Of a stretch of DNA of 64,000 nt, positions 35,189 to 43,264 are shown one piece after another. The stretch's first letter is position 1; each line of letters begins with the position of its first letter. This stretch comes from Arthrobacter sp. FW306-2-2C-D06B (GTDB lineage: Bacteria > Actinomycetota > Actinomycetes > Actinomycetales > Micrococcaceae). The translations under genes were made by a program, and so were the position numbers. The notes under the pieces are model-generated. The model had not been told where the DNA came from and ran no database searches. It saw only the letters and a program-made list of their open reading frames with translations. The stretch is taken from positions 3,782,001 to 3,846,000 of the forward strand of contig NZ_CP084560.1 of NCBI RefSeq assembly GCF_021789175.1. The letters run 5' to 3'.

Positions 35189-37531
35189 GTGAACGCAACT
35201 GAATCGATGATCTCCCTTCTGGGCAGGAGCCCGGACCCGGAGCAGTTGCGACACGTCCGCACTATTCCGGCGCGCCAGGCGATCCATGAGCCATGGCCGG
35301 CCTGGACCCATCCCGATGTCGTTGCCGCCTACGGAACCTTGGGCATCCACGAACCGTACCGGCACCAGATCGAAGCAGCCGAGCTCGCCCACTCCGGCCA
35401 GAACGTCGTCATCGCCACGGGGACCGCCTCCGGGAAGTCGCTCGCCTATCAGCTGCCTGCCCTCGACGCGATCCATCGTTCCGAGTTGCGGGTGCTGTCC
35501 GAGCCGGGCAGGATCCACGACGACGGCGCCGTCACCCTGTATCTCTCTCCCACCAAAGCACTTGCAGCCGACCAGCTGGCAGCGATCCGCGCCCTCAAGC
35601 TCCCCACGGTCCGGGCGGAAACGTACGACGGCGATACCGAGCAGTCCCAGCGCCGCTGGATCCGTGATCACGCCAACTTCATCCTCGCCAACCCCGACAT
35701 GCTGCACTTCGGGATACTGCCCAACCACACGTGGTGGGCCCGTTTCTTCCGTCGGTTGCGGTACGTCATCGTGGACGAGGCCCACAGCTACCGCGGGGTG
35801 TTCGGGTCCCATGTCGCCAACCTCATGCGGCGGCTCCGGCGAATCTGCGCCTACTACGGTGCCGGCACCTCCTTTCCTGAACCGGTCTTCATTGCGGCGT
35901 CGGCGACAGCGTCGGACCCCGGCACATCCTTTGCGCGGCTGATTGGCACTCCCGTCCGCGAAGTTTCCGAGGACTGTTCACCGCATGGCTCCACTACGGT
36001 GGCTTTTTGGGAACCCGCCCTGACCGAGCTGAAGGGCGAAAACGGGGCAAAATCCCGCCGGACCGCCGTGGCCGAGACCGCGGACTTGCTGGCCAATCTG
36101 GTGTCCTCCCGTGTCCGTACCATCGCCTTCATCAAGTCCAGGCGCGGCGCAGAAACAATTTCGTCGATCACCAAACGCCTCCTCGATGAGGTGGACCCCA
36201 GCCTGCCCCAACGGGTTGCCGCGTACCGCTCCGGCTATCTCCCCGAGGAGAGACGGGCTTTGGAAAAGGCATTGCGTTCCGGTGAGCTGCTTGGCGTCTC
36301 CAGCACATCGGCATTGGAATTGGGTATCGACATTTCCGGACTCGATGCAGTGCTGGTAGCCGGCTGGCCCGGGACGAGGGCATCCCTGTTCCAACAGATC
36401 GGACGAGCGGGGCGTGCAGGCCAAGACGCCATTGCGGCCTTCGTGGCAAGCGACGATCCCTTGGACACTTACCTCGTCAACCATCCGGAGGCGATCTTTG
36501 ATGTGTCAGTCGAGGCCACCGTCTTCGATCCCGGAAACCCCTATGTGCTCGGGCCCCACCTGTGCGCGGCAGCCGCCGAGCTCCCGATCGGCGTGCCCGA
36601 ACTTGAGCTGTTCGGGCCAACATCCGAATCCCTGCTGAATCAGCTGGTGGAACAGGGTTACCTGAGGAAACGGCCTGCGGGCTGGTTCTGGACCCATCCC
36701 GAGAGCGCCGCAGCCATGGTGAACCTCCGGGCAGATGGAGGCGGCCCCGTAAGCATCGTTGACTCCGAGACTGGCTCCCTGTTGGGCACCATGGACTCGC
36801 CGCAAACCCACTACCAGGCCCACACAGGCGCGATCTATGTGCACCAGGGCGACAGTTACTTGGTCGAGGAACTGAACGAAGAGGACCATTGTGTAGTGGT
36901 TCGTCGAACCAACCCGGACTACTACACCACAGCACGGGACGTGACCCAGATCGAGGTCCTGCAGACTCTCCGGACCATGGAATGGGGCGATATCGCGGTC
37001 CACTTCGGCGAAGTGAGGGTAACAACACAGGTGGTCTCCTTCCAACGCAAGGCACTGATTTCCAATGAAGTTTTGGGGGAAGAACCGCTGGAACTCGGGG
37101 CCAGGGATCTTTTCACCAAGGCGGTATGGTTTGTGGTTCACAACCGTTCGCTGACTGGAGCAGGCCTCGTTGAGGCGCAGTTCCCGGGTGCGCTTCACGC
37201 CGCCGAGCACGCCGCCATCGGGCTTCTCCCGCTGGTCGCTTCGAGTGATCGTTGGGATATCGGTGGAGTCTCAACGGCGCTCCACGCCGACACCGGAGTT
37301 CCCACGATCTTTGTCTACGACGGCCATCCAGGCGGTGCCGGATTTGCCGAACGTGGCTTCGAAAAAGCCAAAGTGTGGTTGACCGCCACAAGGGACGCCA
37401 TCAAAGCATGCGAGTGCGATACCGGCTGCCCTTCCTGCGTCCAGTCCCCCAAATGCGGCAACAAGAACAATCCGCTGGACAAGGACGCCGCAGTCACGCT
37501 GATCAACGTGCTCCTGCGGGACGCGGCTTAG
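35189..37531 (+). CDS. DEAD/DEAH-box helicase, MrfA/YprA type with DUF1998 zinc cluster
   Basis: 780 residues. Helicase motifs in order: Q-type YRHQ, Walker A ATGTASGKS (about 74-82), YLSPTKAL, DEAH variant VDEAHSYRG, motif III ASATAS, then helicase C-terminal motifs FIKSRRGAE, SSTSALELGIDI and QQIGRAGRAG. The C-terminal domain ends with the four-cysteine cluster CECDTGCPSC followed by SPKCGNKNN, as in Bacillus MrfA, a 3'-5' helicase implicated in repair of mitomycin-type damage. The start is GTG at 35189, with CAGAAT 6 nt upstream and no Shine-Dalgarno. It converges on the Tad operon, 18 bp apart. Confidence 0.92.
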   Translation: MNATESMISLLGRSPDPEQLRHVRTIPARQAIHEPWPAWTHPDVVAAYGTLGIHEPYRHQIEAAELAHSGQNVVIATGTASGKSLAYQLPALDAIHRSELRVLSEPGRIHDDGAVTLYLSPTKALAADQLAAIRALKLPTVRAETYDGDTEQSQRRWIRDHANFILANPDMLHFGILPNHTWWARFFRRLRYVIVDEAHSYRGVFGSHVANLMRRLRRICAYYGAGTSFPEPVFIAASATASDPGTSFARLIGTPVREVSEDCSPHGSTTVAFWEPALTELKGENGAKSRRTAVAETADLLANLVSSRVRTIAFIKSRRGAETISSITKRLLDEVDPSLPQRVAAYRSGYLPEERRALEKALRSGELLGVSSTSALELGIDISGLDAVLVAGWPGTRASLFQQIGRAGRAGQDAIAAFVASDDPLDTYLVNHPEAIFDVSVEATVFDPGNPYVLGPHLCAAAAELPIGVPELELFGPTSESLLNQLVEQGYLRKRPAGWFWTHPESAAAMVNLRADGGGPVSIVDSETGSLLGTMDSPQTHYQAHTGAIYVHQGDSYLVEELNEEDHCVVVRRTNPDYYTTARDVTQIEVLQTLRTMEWGDIAVHFGEVRVTTQVVSFQRKALISNEVLGEEPLELGARDLFTKAVWFVVHNRSLTGAGLVEAQFPGALHAAEHAAIGLLPLVASSDRWDIGGVSTALHADTGVPTIFVYDGHPGGAGFAERGFEKAKVWLTATRDAIKACECDTGCPSCVQSPKCGNKNNPLDKDAAVTLINVLLRDAA

Positions 37532-37549
37532 ACGCCGGTCCGGGCTGTT

Positions 37550-37981
37550 CTAGGGAGGAGGCCCGGCGCGAGAGCGGCCGGTCGCGGTCCCGAAGACTGC
37601 GCCGCGGTCCAGCTCAGTGCGGATCTCCACGATCCCGCCTTCGCCCACCGTGCATGCCGACAGCGAAGCTCCCTGCCGCGCGGCCGTTTCGCTCGCGACC
37701 ACGCAAGGATCTCCCGTGGTCAGGCCGCGGGCTGCGTCGGCTCCTGCCAGCGCCGCGAGATCGGCGGCAGATGCTGCGCGGTGCCCCATCGCCACGGCCT
37801 GGGCCAGCATGAACGCCGCCGCCATGCAGATCATGACAGCAAGGCCCAGAGCAACGGCGAGGATGGTTCCCGAACCGTATTCCGCAACACGCCCCCCATC
37901 GCTGGCGCGGGCGCTACCTGCCCTCACGCCGCGCTTCGCCTCGCCGGAGCCATCGCTGGCGCGGGCGCTACCTGCCCTCAC
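37550..37981 (-). CDS. Rv3654c-like TadE-related pilus/secretion protein
   Basis: 143 residues. A repeated N-terminal VRAGSARASDG stretch precedes the prepilin-like segment EYGSGTILAVALGLAVMICM, then GHRAASAADLAALAGADAAR, typical of the Rv3654c/TadE-like family encoded last in actinobacterial Tad operons. Three later cysteines and a C-terminal Pro run follow. The chosen start, GTG at 37981, overlaps the upstream TadE stop (GTGA). A 38-bp direct duplication repeats the start region, so a second in-frame GTG lies 18 codons downstream. It is the last gene of the operon. Confidence 0.8.
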   Translation of the reverse strand: MRAGSARASDGSGEAKRGVRAGSARASDGGRVAEYGSGTILAVALGLAVMICMAAAFMLAQAVAMGHRAASAADLAALAGADAARGLTTGDPCVVASETAARQGASLSACTVGEGGIVEIRTELDRGAVFGTATGRSRAGPPP

Positions 37982-37987
37982 GCCGCG
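37896..37987. repeat. 38-bp direct repeat spanning the TadE/Rv3654c-like junction
   Basis: CCATCGCTGGCGCGGGCGCT, plus 18 further bases ending in ACGCCGCG, occurs at 37896-37933 and again at 37950-37987. The offset of 54 bp is a multiple of three, so the reading frame is kept. Each copy contains the GTGAGG start context. Confidence 0.9.
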
Positions 37988-38619
37988 ACCTCTTCCACAG
38001 CGGCTTCGAGCCCAAGCAACGGCACAGAACCTCTGAAATCCACAACGCCATCCCGGGCGAGGAATGGAACGGTGGCCGCCGACGATTGCGGGGCCTCTCC
38101 CCTTGCCGATGCCGTCGCCGAAAGCCTCCACGGGATGAGAGAGCCCAACGGGCCGGCGACCCGGGCGGAGACTGTGACGTTGATCCATTCGCCGTCTTCG
38201 GAAACGGCAGCCGAGGCGCCATCGCCTGCCAGTCTTCGAACGATTCCGTCTACGACCGCGTGGCCATCTCCGCGGGCGAGGGCCCTGGCTCCTGCCCTGG
38301 CCGCCTCTTCCAAGCGAAGCTGCGTAATTCCCGCGGCCGATCCTGCCAGAAGCAAGGCCAAAAGAAGCAGGACAGCTGGCAGTGTCACCGCGAATTCCGC
38401 AGTGACGGCGCCGTGGTCCCTCTCAGGGCAAGCATCTCGCCGACGGTCCCTCCGCGGGACATCCAGCTTCTCCGTCGGAGAAGGCCGTCTGATCGAAGGA
38501 GGCCACTGCAGCGCACTTCCCTCAGCGGAACGGGGTTGCTTCGCGGCGAACCGCCAAGCCAATACCCGCTGATGAATCGAATTCCCCGCACGGCGCTCTG
38601 AACCCCACCGCGGCGTCAT
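37978..38619 (-). CDS. TadE family pilus minor pilin
   Basis: 213 residues. After about 70 Arg/Pro-rich residues comes the TadE segment DHGAVTAEFAVTLPAVLLLL, an N-terminal prepilin-like helix with the conserved Glu, followed by QLRLEEAARAGARALARGD. The remaining domain is extracytoplasmic. The ATG at 38619 overlaps the DUF4244 stop (ATGA), supporting this start, although the long N-terminal stretch is unusual and an internal start near the helix is possible. TadE proteins are minor pilins or assembly proteins of Flp/Tad pili. Confidence 0.82.
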   Translation of the reverse strand: MTPRWGSERRAGNSIHQRVLAWRFAAKQPRSAEGSALQWPPSIRRPSPTEKLDVPRRDRRRDACPERDHGAVTAEFAVTLPAVLLLLALLLAGSAAGITQLRLEEAARAGARALARGDGHAVVDGIVRRLAGDGASAAVSEDGEWINVTVSARVAGPLGSLIPWRLSATASARGEAPQSSAATVPFLARDGVVDFRGSVPLLGLEAAVEEVAA

Positions 38620-38996
38620 GGCAGGGAGAGCGCGCTGCGAATGAGGTTGAGGAGGAAGCCACGCACTTCCTCGCTGCGAAGGATGACCACCAAGAGTCCG
38701 GCGAAGCCCACTGCGGCAAGCGTTGCGATTGCATATTCGGCCGTTGCCATCCCCAGCTCGGATCCCATGAGCCGCATCTTCGACCGTTTCGGAGCGGCAG
38801 ATTCGTCGCTGGGCCGCGCACGGCCTGTTTCAACGTTGGAATGCAGGAGGGTTGGCAGCCGAACGGGCTTCCTTCCCGACGAGCCCGGGAACAGTTCAAG
38901 GACCTCGGCCTCAGGCCGAGGAAGGGATACCTGCGCAAGGGGCAGGGCGGTCTGGGCGGTATCGACGGTGTGGGCGGTATCGACGGTTGCGTTCAT
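38616..38996 (-). CDS. DUF4244 Flp-type pilin
   Basis: 126 residues. Residues 75-126 carry the Flp-like segment SELGMATAEYAIATLAAVGF with the conserved Glu, then a hydrophobic helix and a short C-terminus. Cleavage after the Gly by a prepilin peptidase is expected; the 80-residue leader is longer than in classical Flp pilins, as in other DUF4244 proteins. No peptidase gene is in the window. ATG at 38996 follows GGAAAGGAAC. The leader includes a VDTAHTVDTAQT duplication. This is probably the major pilin. Confidence 0.85.
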   Translation of the reverse strand: MNATVDTAHTVDTAQTALPLAQVSLPRPEAEVLELFPGSSGRKPVRLPTLLHSNVETGRARPSDESAAPKRSKMRLMGSELGMATAEYAIATLAAVGFAGLLVVILRSEEVRGFLLNLIRSALSLP

Positions 38997-39170
38997 TTCA
39001 GTTCCTTTCTTCGCACCGGCTTGGCTGCCGGCCGTACTTCGACTCTTCCGTTGGCATTTGGGCTTCGAAAGGCCTCAAGTCTCCTAAGTGGAAAACTCGC
39101 TTCTGACCTTTCCTGTGGAGGGAAACTGGCATGTGCGGCAACGCTCAAGTCGACCCGGGCGGGGCCCCGG

Positions 39171-39821
39171 CTATCCCCCGGACGGAAGCATGGCCAACAG
39201 CACCGGGACGACCCCAAGACAAATGAAGGCCGGCAAGGAACACAAACCCAGTGGAATCACGAGTTTCACTCCGAGCGCGGCAGCGCGCTTTTCCGCCATC
39301 CTGAACTGTTCACGCCGGAGGCGAGCGGCCTGGGCATAAAGGATGGCCGAGGATGGCGCGCCGGTCAGGGCAGCGAAGGCGAGCGCATCCTTGAGCTTGC
39401 GCGCTTCAACGCACAGCTGGCCCGGACTCCGCCATGCCGTTTCCCACTCCGCTCCGATGTCGAGTGCCGCAACCACGGTCCCCAGGGTGCGGCCAAGCTG
39501 CGGGGACGCGCATCCGGCGATCAACTCAAGGGACCGTCCGAGCCCCGCCCCGGAGTCGAGCATGGCAGCCACCAACTCCAGAATCATCGGTACATTGCGC
39601 AAGCCTTCCTGGCCCTCGGGATTCGGGAAAGCAGCGACGGACTCACCCCTGCGAACGTTCCCTGGCGGGCCGTTGCGCCCGGACGTGCCGTTCCTTCCAG
39701 GTGAGCCGCGAAGCATCCGCAAGGCTGTGCGCCGCTGGATTCTTCCCTGATACGCCAGCTCGAGAATTGCTGCGAAGATCAATGTCAGGGACACCGCGAG
39801 TGCAGGAAAGGCCGAGCCCAT
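39171..39821 (-). CDS. tadC: Type II secretion F family protein TadC
   Basis: 216 residues. An N-terminal membrane helix and an Arg/Gly-rich linker precede the T2SSF domain (ILELVAAMLDSGAGLGRSLELI, KDALAFAALTGAPSS), and two C-terminal membrane helices end in LAMLPSGG. It is the inner-membrane platform partner of TadB. ATG at 39821 lies next to the upstream TGA (39827-39825). The 174-bp gap to the pilin gene downstream is the only sizeable gap in the operon and may carry mRNA processing or an extra promoter. Confidence 0.85.
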   Translation of the reverse strand: MGSAFPALAVSLTLIFAAILELAYQGRIQRRTALRMLRGSPGRNGTSGRNGPPGNVRRGESVAAFPNPEGQEGLRNVPMILELVAAMLDSGAGLGRSLELIAGCASPQLGRTLGTVVAALDIGAEWETAWRSPGQLCVEARKLKDALAFAALTGAPSSAILYAQAARLRREQFRMAEKRAAALGVKLVIPLGLCSLPAFICLGVVPVLLAMLPSGG

Positions 39822-39824
39822 CAG

Positions 39825-40619
39825 TCAACGCCCCGCTGCGGCATGCACCAATCGAGATGACCAGAGCCTGCCAGCGACGGTCAGGACGCCCCCGGCCGCG
39901 AGCGCTGCCAATCCGGCGCCGTTGGCCAGCAGGACCCCCAGCGGGTCCACGCCCAGCATCATGCCCAACCCCAAGCCGAACACCGGCAGCCACGTCAGAA
40001 GGCGCACCGTGGCTTTCGGGCCGGCCAAGGCAGTTTGCCGCGCATCACCGGCGTCGTCCTCGGCCTCAAGCTGGGCGGCGAACCGGGTCAGCACGTCGGC
40101 TAAGGGACAACCACTCGCCTCCGCAACGTCCAAGCATGCAGCAAGCTCTCCCCAGATTCGGCGTTCCACGGAGTTCCCGCCCTGAAGATCCTTCGCTGAC
40201 GACGCCCTGATGGCTCCGGCCACCGACGTCCCCATCATCGAGGCCGCCCGCGCAGCCGCGAGAACTTGGAGAGACCCAGACGACAGCTTTCGTCGCGCAT
40301 CAATGACTTCCGCGTCGCTTGAACCAAGGCGGCGTTCCCTGCCTCCATGCACCATCCAGAGTTCCTCCCAGAGCCTCGACGTCGAACGGCCTCCCCGGAG
40401 GAGAGCGGCCAACTGCTGTACGAGAACCGTGAGCGGCAATGCGTCCGCGCGAGGGCGTCTCCGCAGCGTGCGCGCCTCAGCCCCGGCCACGGCCCCAGCC
40501 GCTGCAGAAGCCGAGAGAGCACCCGGCAGGGCACGCACCACCCGTTTGCCAAGTCGCCGGGACGGTTGGAAGACCATCCACGCAGCGGCCGCCAGGACGA
40601 GGACGAGGAGTCCGCTCAC
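39825..40619 (-). CDS. tadB: Type II secretion F family protein TadB
   Basis: 264 residues. N-terminal helix (MSGLLVLVLAAAAWMVF), a basic cytoplasmic region, the T2SSF domain (LVQQLAALLRGGRSTSRLWEEL, CLDVAEASGCPLADVLTRFA), and two C-terminal helices separated by GVDPLGVLLANG. Together with TadC it forms the membrane platform on which the TadA ATPase acts. GTG at 40619 overlaps the tadA stop (GTGA). Confidence 0.86.
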   Translation of the reverse strand: MSGLLVLVLAAAAWMVFQPSRRLGKRVVRALPGALSASAAAGAVAGAEARTLRRRPRADALPLTVLVQQLAALLRGGRSTSRLWEELWMVHGGRERRLGSSDAEVIDARRKLSSGSLQVLAAARAASMMGTSVAGAIRASSAKDLQGGNSVERRIWGELAACLDVAEASGCPLADVLTRFAAQLEAEDDAGDARQTALAGPKATVRLLTWLPVFGLGLGMMLGVDPLGVLLANGAGLAALAAGGVLTVAGRLWSSRLVHAAAGR

Positions 40620-41881
40620 GCGACCGCCCCAAGATGATCTGAACGGGAAATCGGTCCTGCTGACCCGGGCAGTGGCATAGGCAGGAGCCCGGGATCCAGT
40701 TCAAGACGCGATGCGAGGTCACGCCACGCGGGGCCGGCAACGGCGGCGCCCGCCCGCAGTTCGACGGCCGGCACGATCGATTGGCCTGACGCATCCTCCG
40801 ACAACAATCCAATGCAGGAAACTCTTCTACCGGCCGGCGTCCGCTCGACATGAACCACTGCGTCCAATGCCGTGGAAAGCTGCAATTGAACGGCTTCCCG
40901 GCTCAAGCCTGCGAGCGCGCCCAACGCCACAAGCCTGGCCGGGACGGCGGACGCAGTGTTTGCGTGGATTGTGCCGCCGCCACCCGTGTGGCCGGTATTG
41001 AGTGCCGTCAACAGCTCACGGACTTCTGCACCGCGGCACTCGCCCACGATCAACCGGTCCGGCCGCATCCTCAGCGCCTGGCGGACGAGTTCGCCGAGGT
41101 CGAGTGCGCCACTGCCTTCAAGGTTTCCGTGCCTGGACTCAAGGGAGACGACGTGCGGGTGCACCGGATTCAGCTCCGACGCGTCCTCAATCAGGACGAG
41201 CCGATCACGCGGGCTGCTCAAGCCGAGCATCGTGGACAGTAGTGTGGTCTTCCCGGAACCGGTGGCCCCACTGATCAGGAAGCTCAACCGGTGGTCTACG
41301 ATGGCCTGCAGCATCTGCTGGAGGCGCGTTCCGAACATGCCTGCATCACGCAGCTCGTCCATGGAGAAGACCTCCTCGCGCCGGATCCGAACGGACAACA
41401 AAGTTCCGGCGGCGGAAATCGGAGGCAACACTGCGTGCACCCGGTATCCGCCGTCGAGACGGACATCGACGCACGGCGAACCGTCGTCCAAACGACGCCC
41501 ACCGGCCGCCACAAGCCGGGAGGCCAAGGCACGGATCTGAGGTTCGCCGTCGAAATGCACCCGTGCCCGTTCCAGCCCCTTGCCGCGGTCAAACCACACC
41601 GAGTCCGGGCCATTCACGAAGATGTCCGTCACCGAGGGATCGCGTGCAAGCTGTTGGAGCGGTCCAAGTCCGCTCAGTTCGGCGCTGATCGATTCGACGG
41701 CGGCAAGCGCCCCTGCGGTTCCGAGCAGCCTGCCCGTGGCGTGGACCGCCGCCGCCACGCGCGATGGAGTGACCGGTCCGGCGTCGGCCATGACGGTTTC
41801 CCGCACGGTTTCAAGGAGCGCGGCGTCCACGAGCCGGGTATTGCGTCGGCGCTCGCCGCTGGGGAATGCAGGGGTACTCAT
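40616..41881 (-). CDS. tadA: TadA/CpaF family ATPase
   Basis: 421 residues, secretion ATPase powering Flp pilus assembly. Walker A is FLISGATGSGKTTLL (around residues 200-212), the Asp box is LVLIEDASELNP, Walker B is in DRLIVGECRGAEVRELL, and the His box is GGGGTIHANTA. The N-terminal domain has the usual VTDIFVNGPDSVW and RRLDDGSPCVDVRL segments. It belongs to the CpaF branch found in actinobacterial Tad loci. ATG at 41881 overlaps the upstream ssd stop (ATGA). Confidence 0.93.
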   Translation of the reverse strand: MSTPAFPSGERRRNTRLVDAALLETVRETVMADAGPVTPSRVAAAVHATGRLLGTAGALAAVESISAELSGLGPLQQLARDPSVTDIFVNGPDSVWFDRGKGLERARVHFDGEPQIRALASRLVAAGGRRLDDGSPCVDVRLDGGYRVHAVLPPISAAGTLLSVRIRREEVFSMDELRDAGMFGTRLQQMLQAIVDHRLSFLISGATGSGKTTLLSTMLGLSSPRDRLVLIEDASELNPVHPHVVSLESRHGNLEGSGALDLGELVRQALRMRPDRLIVGECRGAEVRELLTALNTGHTGGGGTIHANTASAVPARLVALGALAGLSREAVQLQLSTALDAVVHVERTPAGRRVSCIGLLSEDASGQSIVPAVELRAGAAVAGPAWRDLASRLELDPGLLPMPLPGSAGPISRSDHLGAVA

Positions 41882-43104
41882 GCCGCGCCGTCGTCGAGTA
41901 GTTGGAGGACGGATTCCGCAAAGCGATGCACGGCCTTGCGCTTGCCGAATTCCAGAAGGCGTCCGAGTTCAGCCGCCGCGGCAGTACCGCGGAGTTCGGG
42001 GAGCACTCCGTGAAGCGGCAGCCCCAGCGATTCGGCAATGAGGGGTCCGTCGAGCGCCGAACCGGCATTCCCCCGGACCACCAGGGCTGTGTCCACGGGC
42101 GGCAGCTCCTGCAGAAGCCTGGCCGCAGCTACTGCACCCCGGAGTAGAGCCGGTGCCACGAGAAGGATCCTGTCGCAGTCCCAGGCGAAACTGCCAAGCG
42201 ACTCCGTTCCGCGGCCGATGTCGACGATGACCAGTTCAAATCCCCGCCGCGCCGCATCAAGGACAGTCGCGACGGCTCCGGGCTCCACATCCGGGGAACG
42301 GTCGGGACTGCCCGGCCAAGATAAGAAGGAGAATCCTCCAGCTACGGGCAGTGAGTCGCTCAGCTGCCCGGTGCCGATGCTGCCGCTGGCACCGGAAAGA
42401 TCCGGCCAGCGCAGTCCGGGTACATCTTCAGCGGCCAGGCAAAGCTCAAGCCCCCCTCCCCGGGGATCACCATCAACCAGCAGCGTCCGGACTCCGTGGA
42501 GGGCCGCTTCCTGGGCCAGCCAGATGGCAGCCGTGGACGCGCCCGCACCCCCGCATCCTCCCGTCAACCCGAGCACCAGTCCTCCGGGGTCCGGTTCACG
42601 GGACCTGCCGAGGTGCTCCGCCAGCCAGGCTGCAGCTTCCGGCAATACGGCCACGCGTTCGGCCCCCAGCGCCGCTCCCAATTGCCACAAAGAGTCCTCC
42701 TCGCCGTTGAGGCCCAGCAAGATGGAAGGTGCACGACGACGGGGCGGAAGTTCGCGGACATCGCTGCCGATAAGCACCATCCCCGCGGTGTCCCACATGG
42801 GCAAGGCAGCGGATGAATCGACGACTGTCCGGAAACTGACACCGACGGCGGCTGCGATCCTTTCGGTTTCGGCTTGCAGCCTGACATTCGCCGTCACCAG
42901 AAGGACTTCCCCGGAATTGGCAGGAAGCCAGGGCCCTCCAGAAACCGGGTCTGAGGACGCCGGGTCCGGCTCGGCTCCGGACAATGGACCCGATCTTCCG
43001 GGCCGCGGGCGCCCACGTTGCAGCGCCGTCGGGCCGCCCGCGCCGTGATACCCGACCCCGTTTCCCCGGCTGTTGTGGCTCCGTTCGAGATGTTGCCCAC
43101 TCAT
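41878..43104 (-). CDS. ssd: CpaE/Ssd-like septum-site determining protein
   Basis: 408 residues, MinD/CpaE-type P-loop protein. A response-regulator-like N-terminal half (GEVLLVTANVRLQAETER) is followed by the ATPase domain with a deviant Walker A LTGGCGGAGASTAA, then LLVDGDPRGGGLEL and LVIVDIGRGTES. Canonical CpaE/MinD have KGGxGKT; here the first Lys is absent and the second is replaced (GAGAST), as in mycobacterial Ssd. Ssd homologues affect septation and usually begin actinobacterial Tad operons, where they may localise the pilus machine. ATG at 43104 follows GGAGAGAG. It is the first gene of the operon. Confidence 0.88.
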   Translation of the reverse strand: MSGQHLERSHNSRGNGVGYHGAGGPTALQRGRPRPGRSGPLSGAEPDPASSDPVSGGPWLPANSGEVLLVTANVRLQAETERIAAAVGVSFRTVVDSSAALPMWDTAGMVLIGSDVRELPPRRRAPSILLGLNGEEDSLWQLGAALGAERVAVLPEAAAWLAEHLGRSREPDPGGLVLGLTGGCGGAGASTAAIWLAQEAALHGVRTLLVDGDPRGGGLELCLAAEDVPGLRWPDLSGASGSIGTGQLSDSLPVAGGFSFLSWPGSPDRSPDVEPGAVATVLDAARRGFELVIVDIGRGTESLGSFAWDCDRILLVAPALLRGAVAAARLLQELPPVDTALVVRGNAGSALDGPLIAESLGLPLHGVLPELRGTAAAAELGRLLEFGKRKAVHRFAESVLQLLDDGAA

Positions 43105-43264
43105 GAAGCCACTCTCTCCGTTCCACCACGAGCGTTGAAGGCACGTATCGGCGTATGTGGATAAGCAACGACAACAAGCCCTGTGGGGGACGGGTCGTAC
43201 ATCGCGGACGGCAGCTGTCCGCAAGGTGCAGGGTTCCGCGGAATCACAAGGCAGAATTGTCAGC

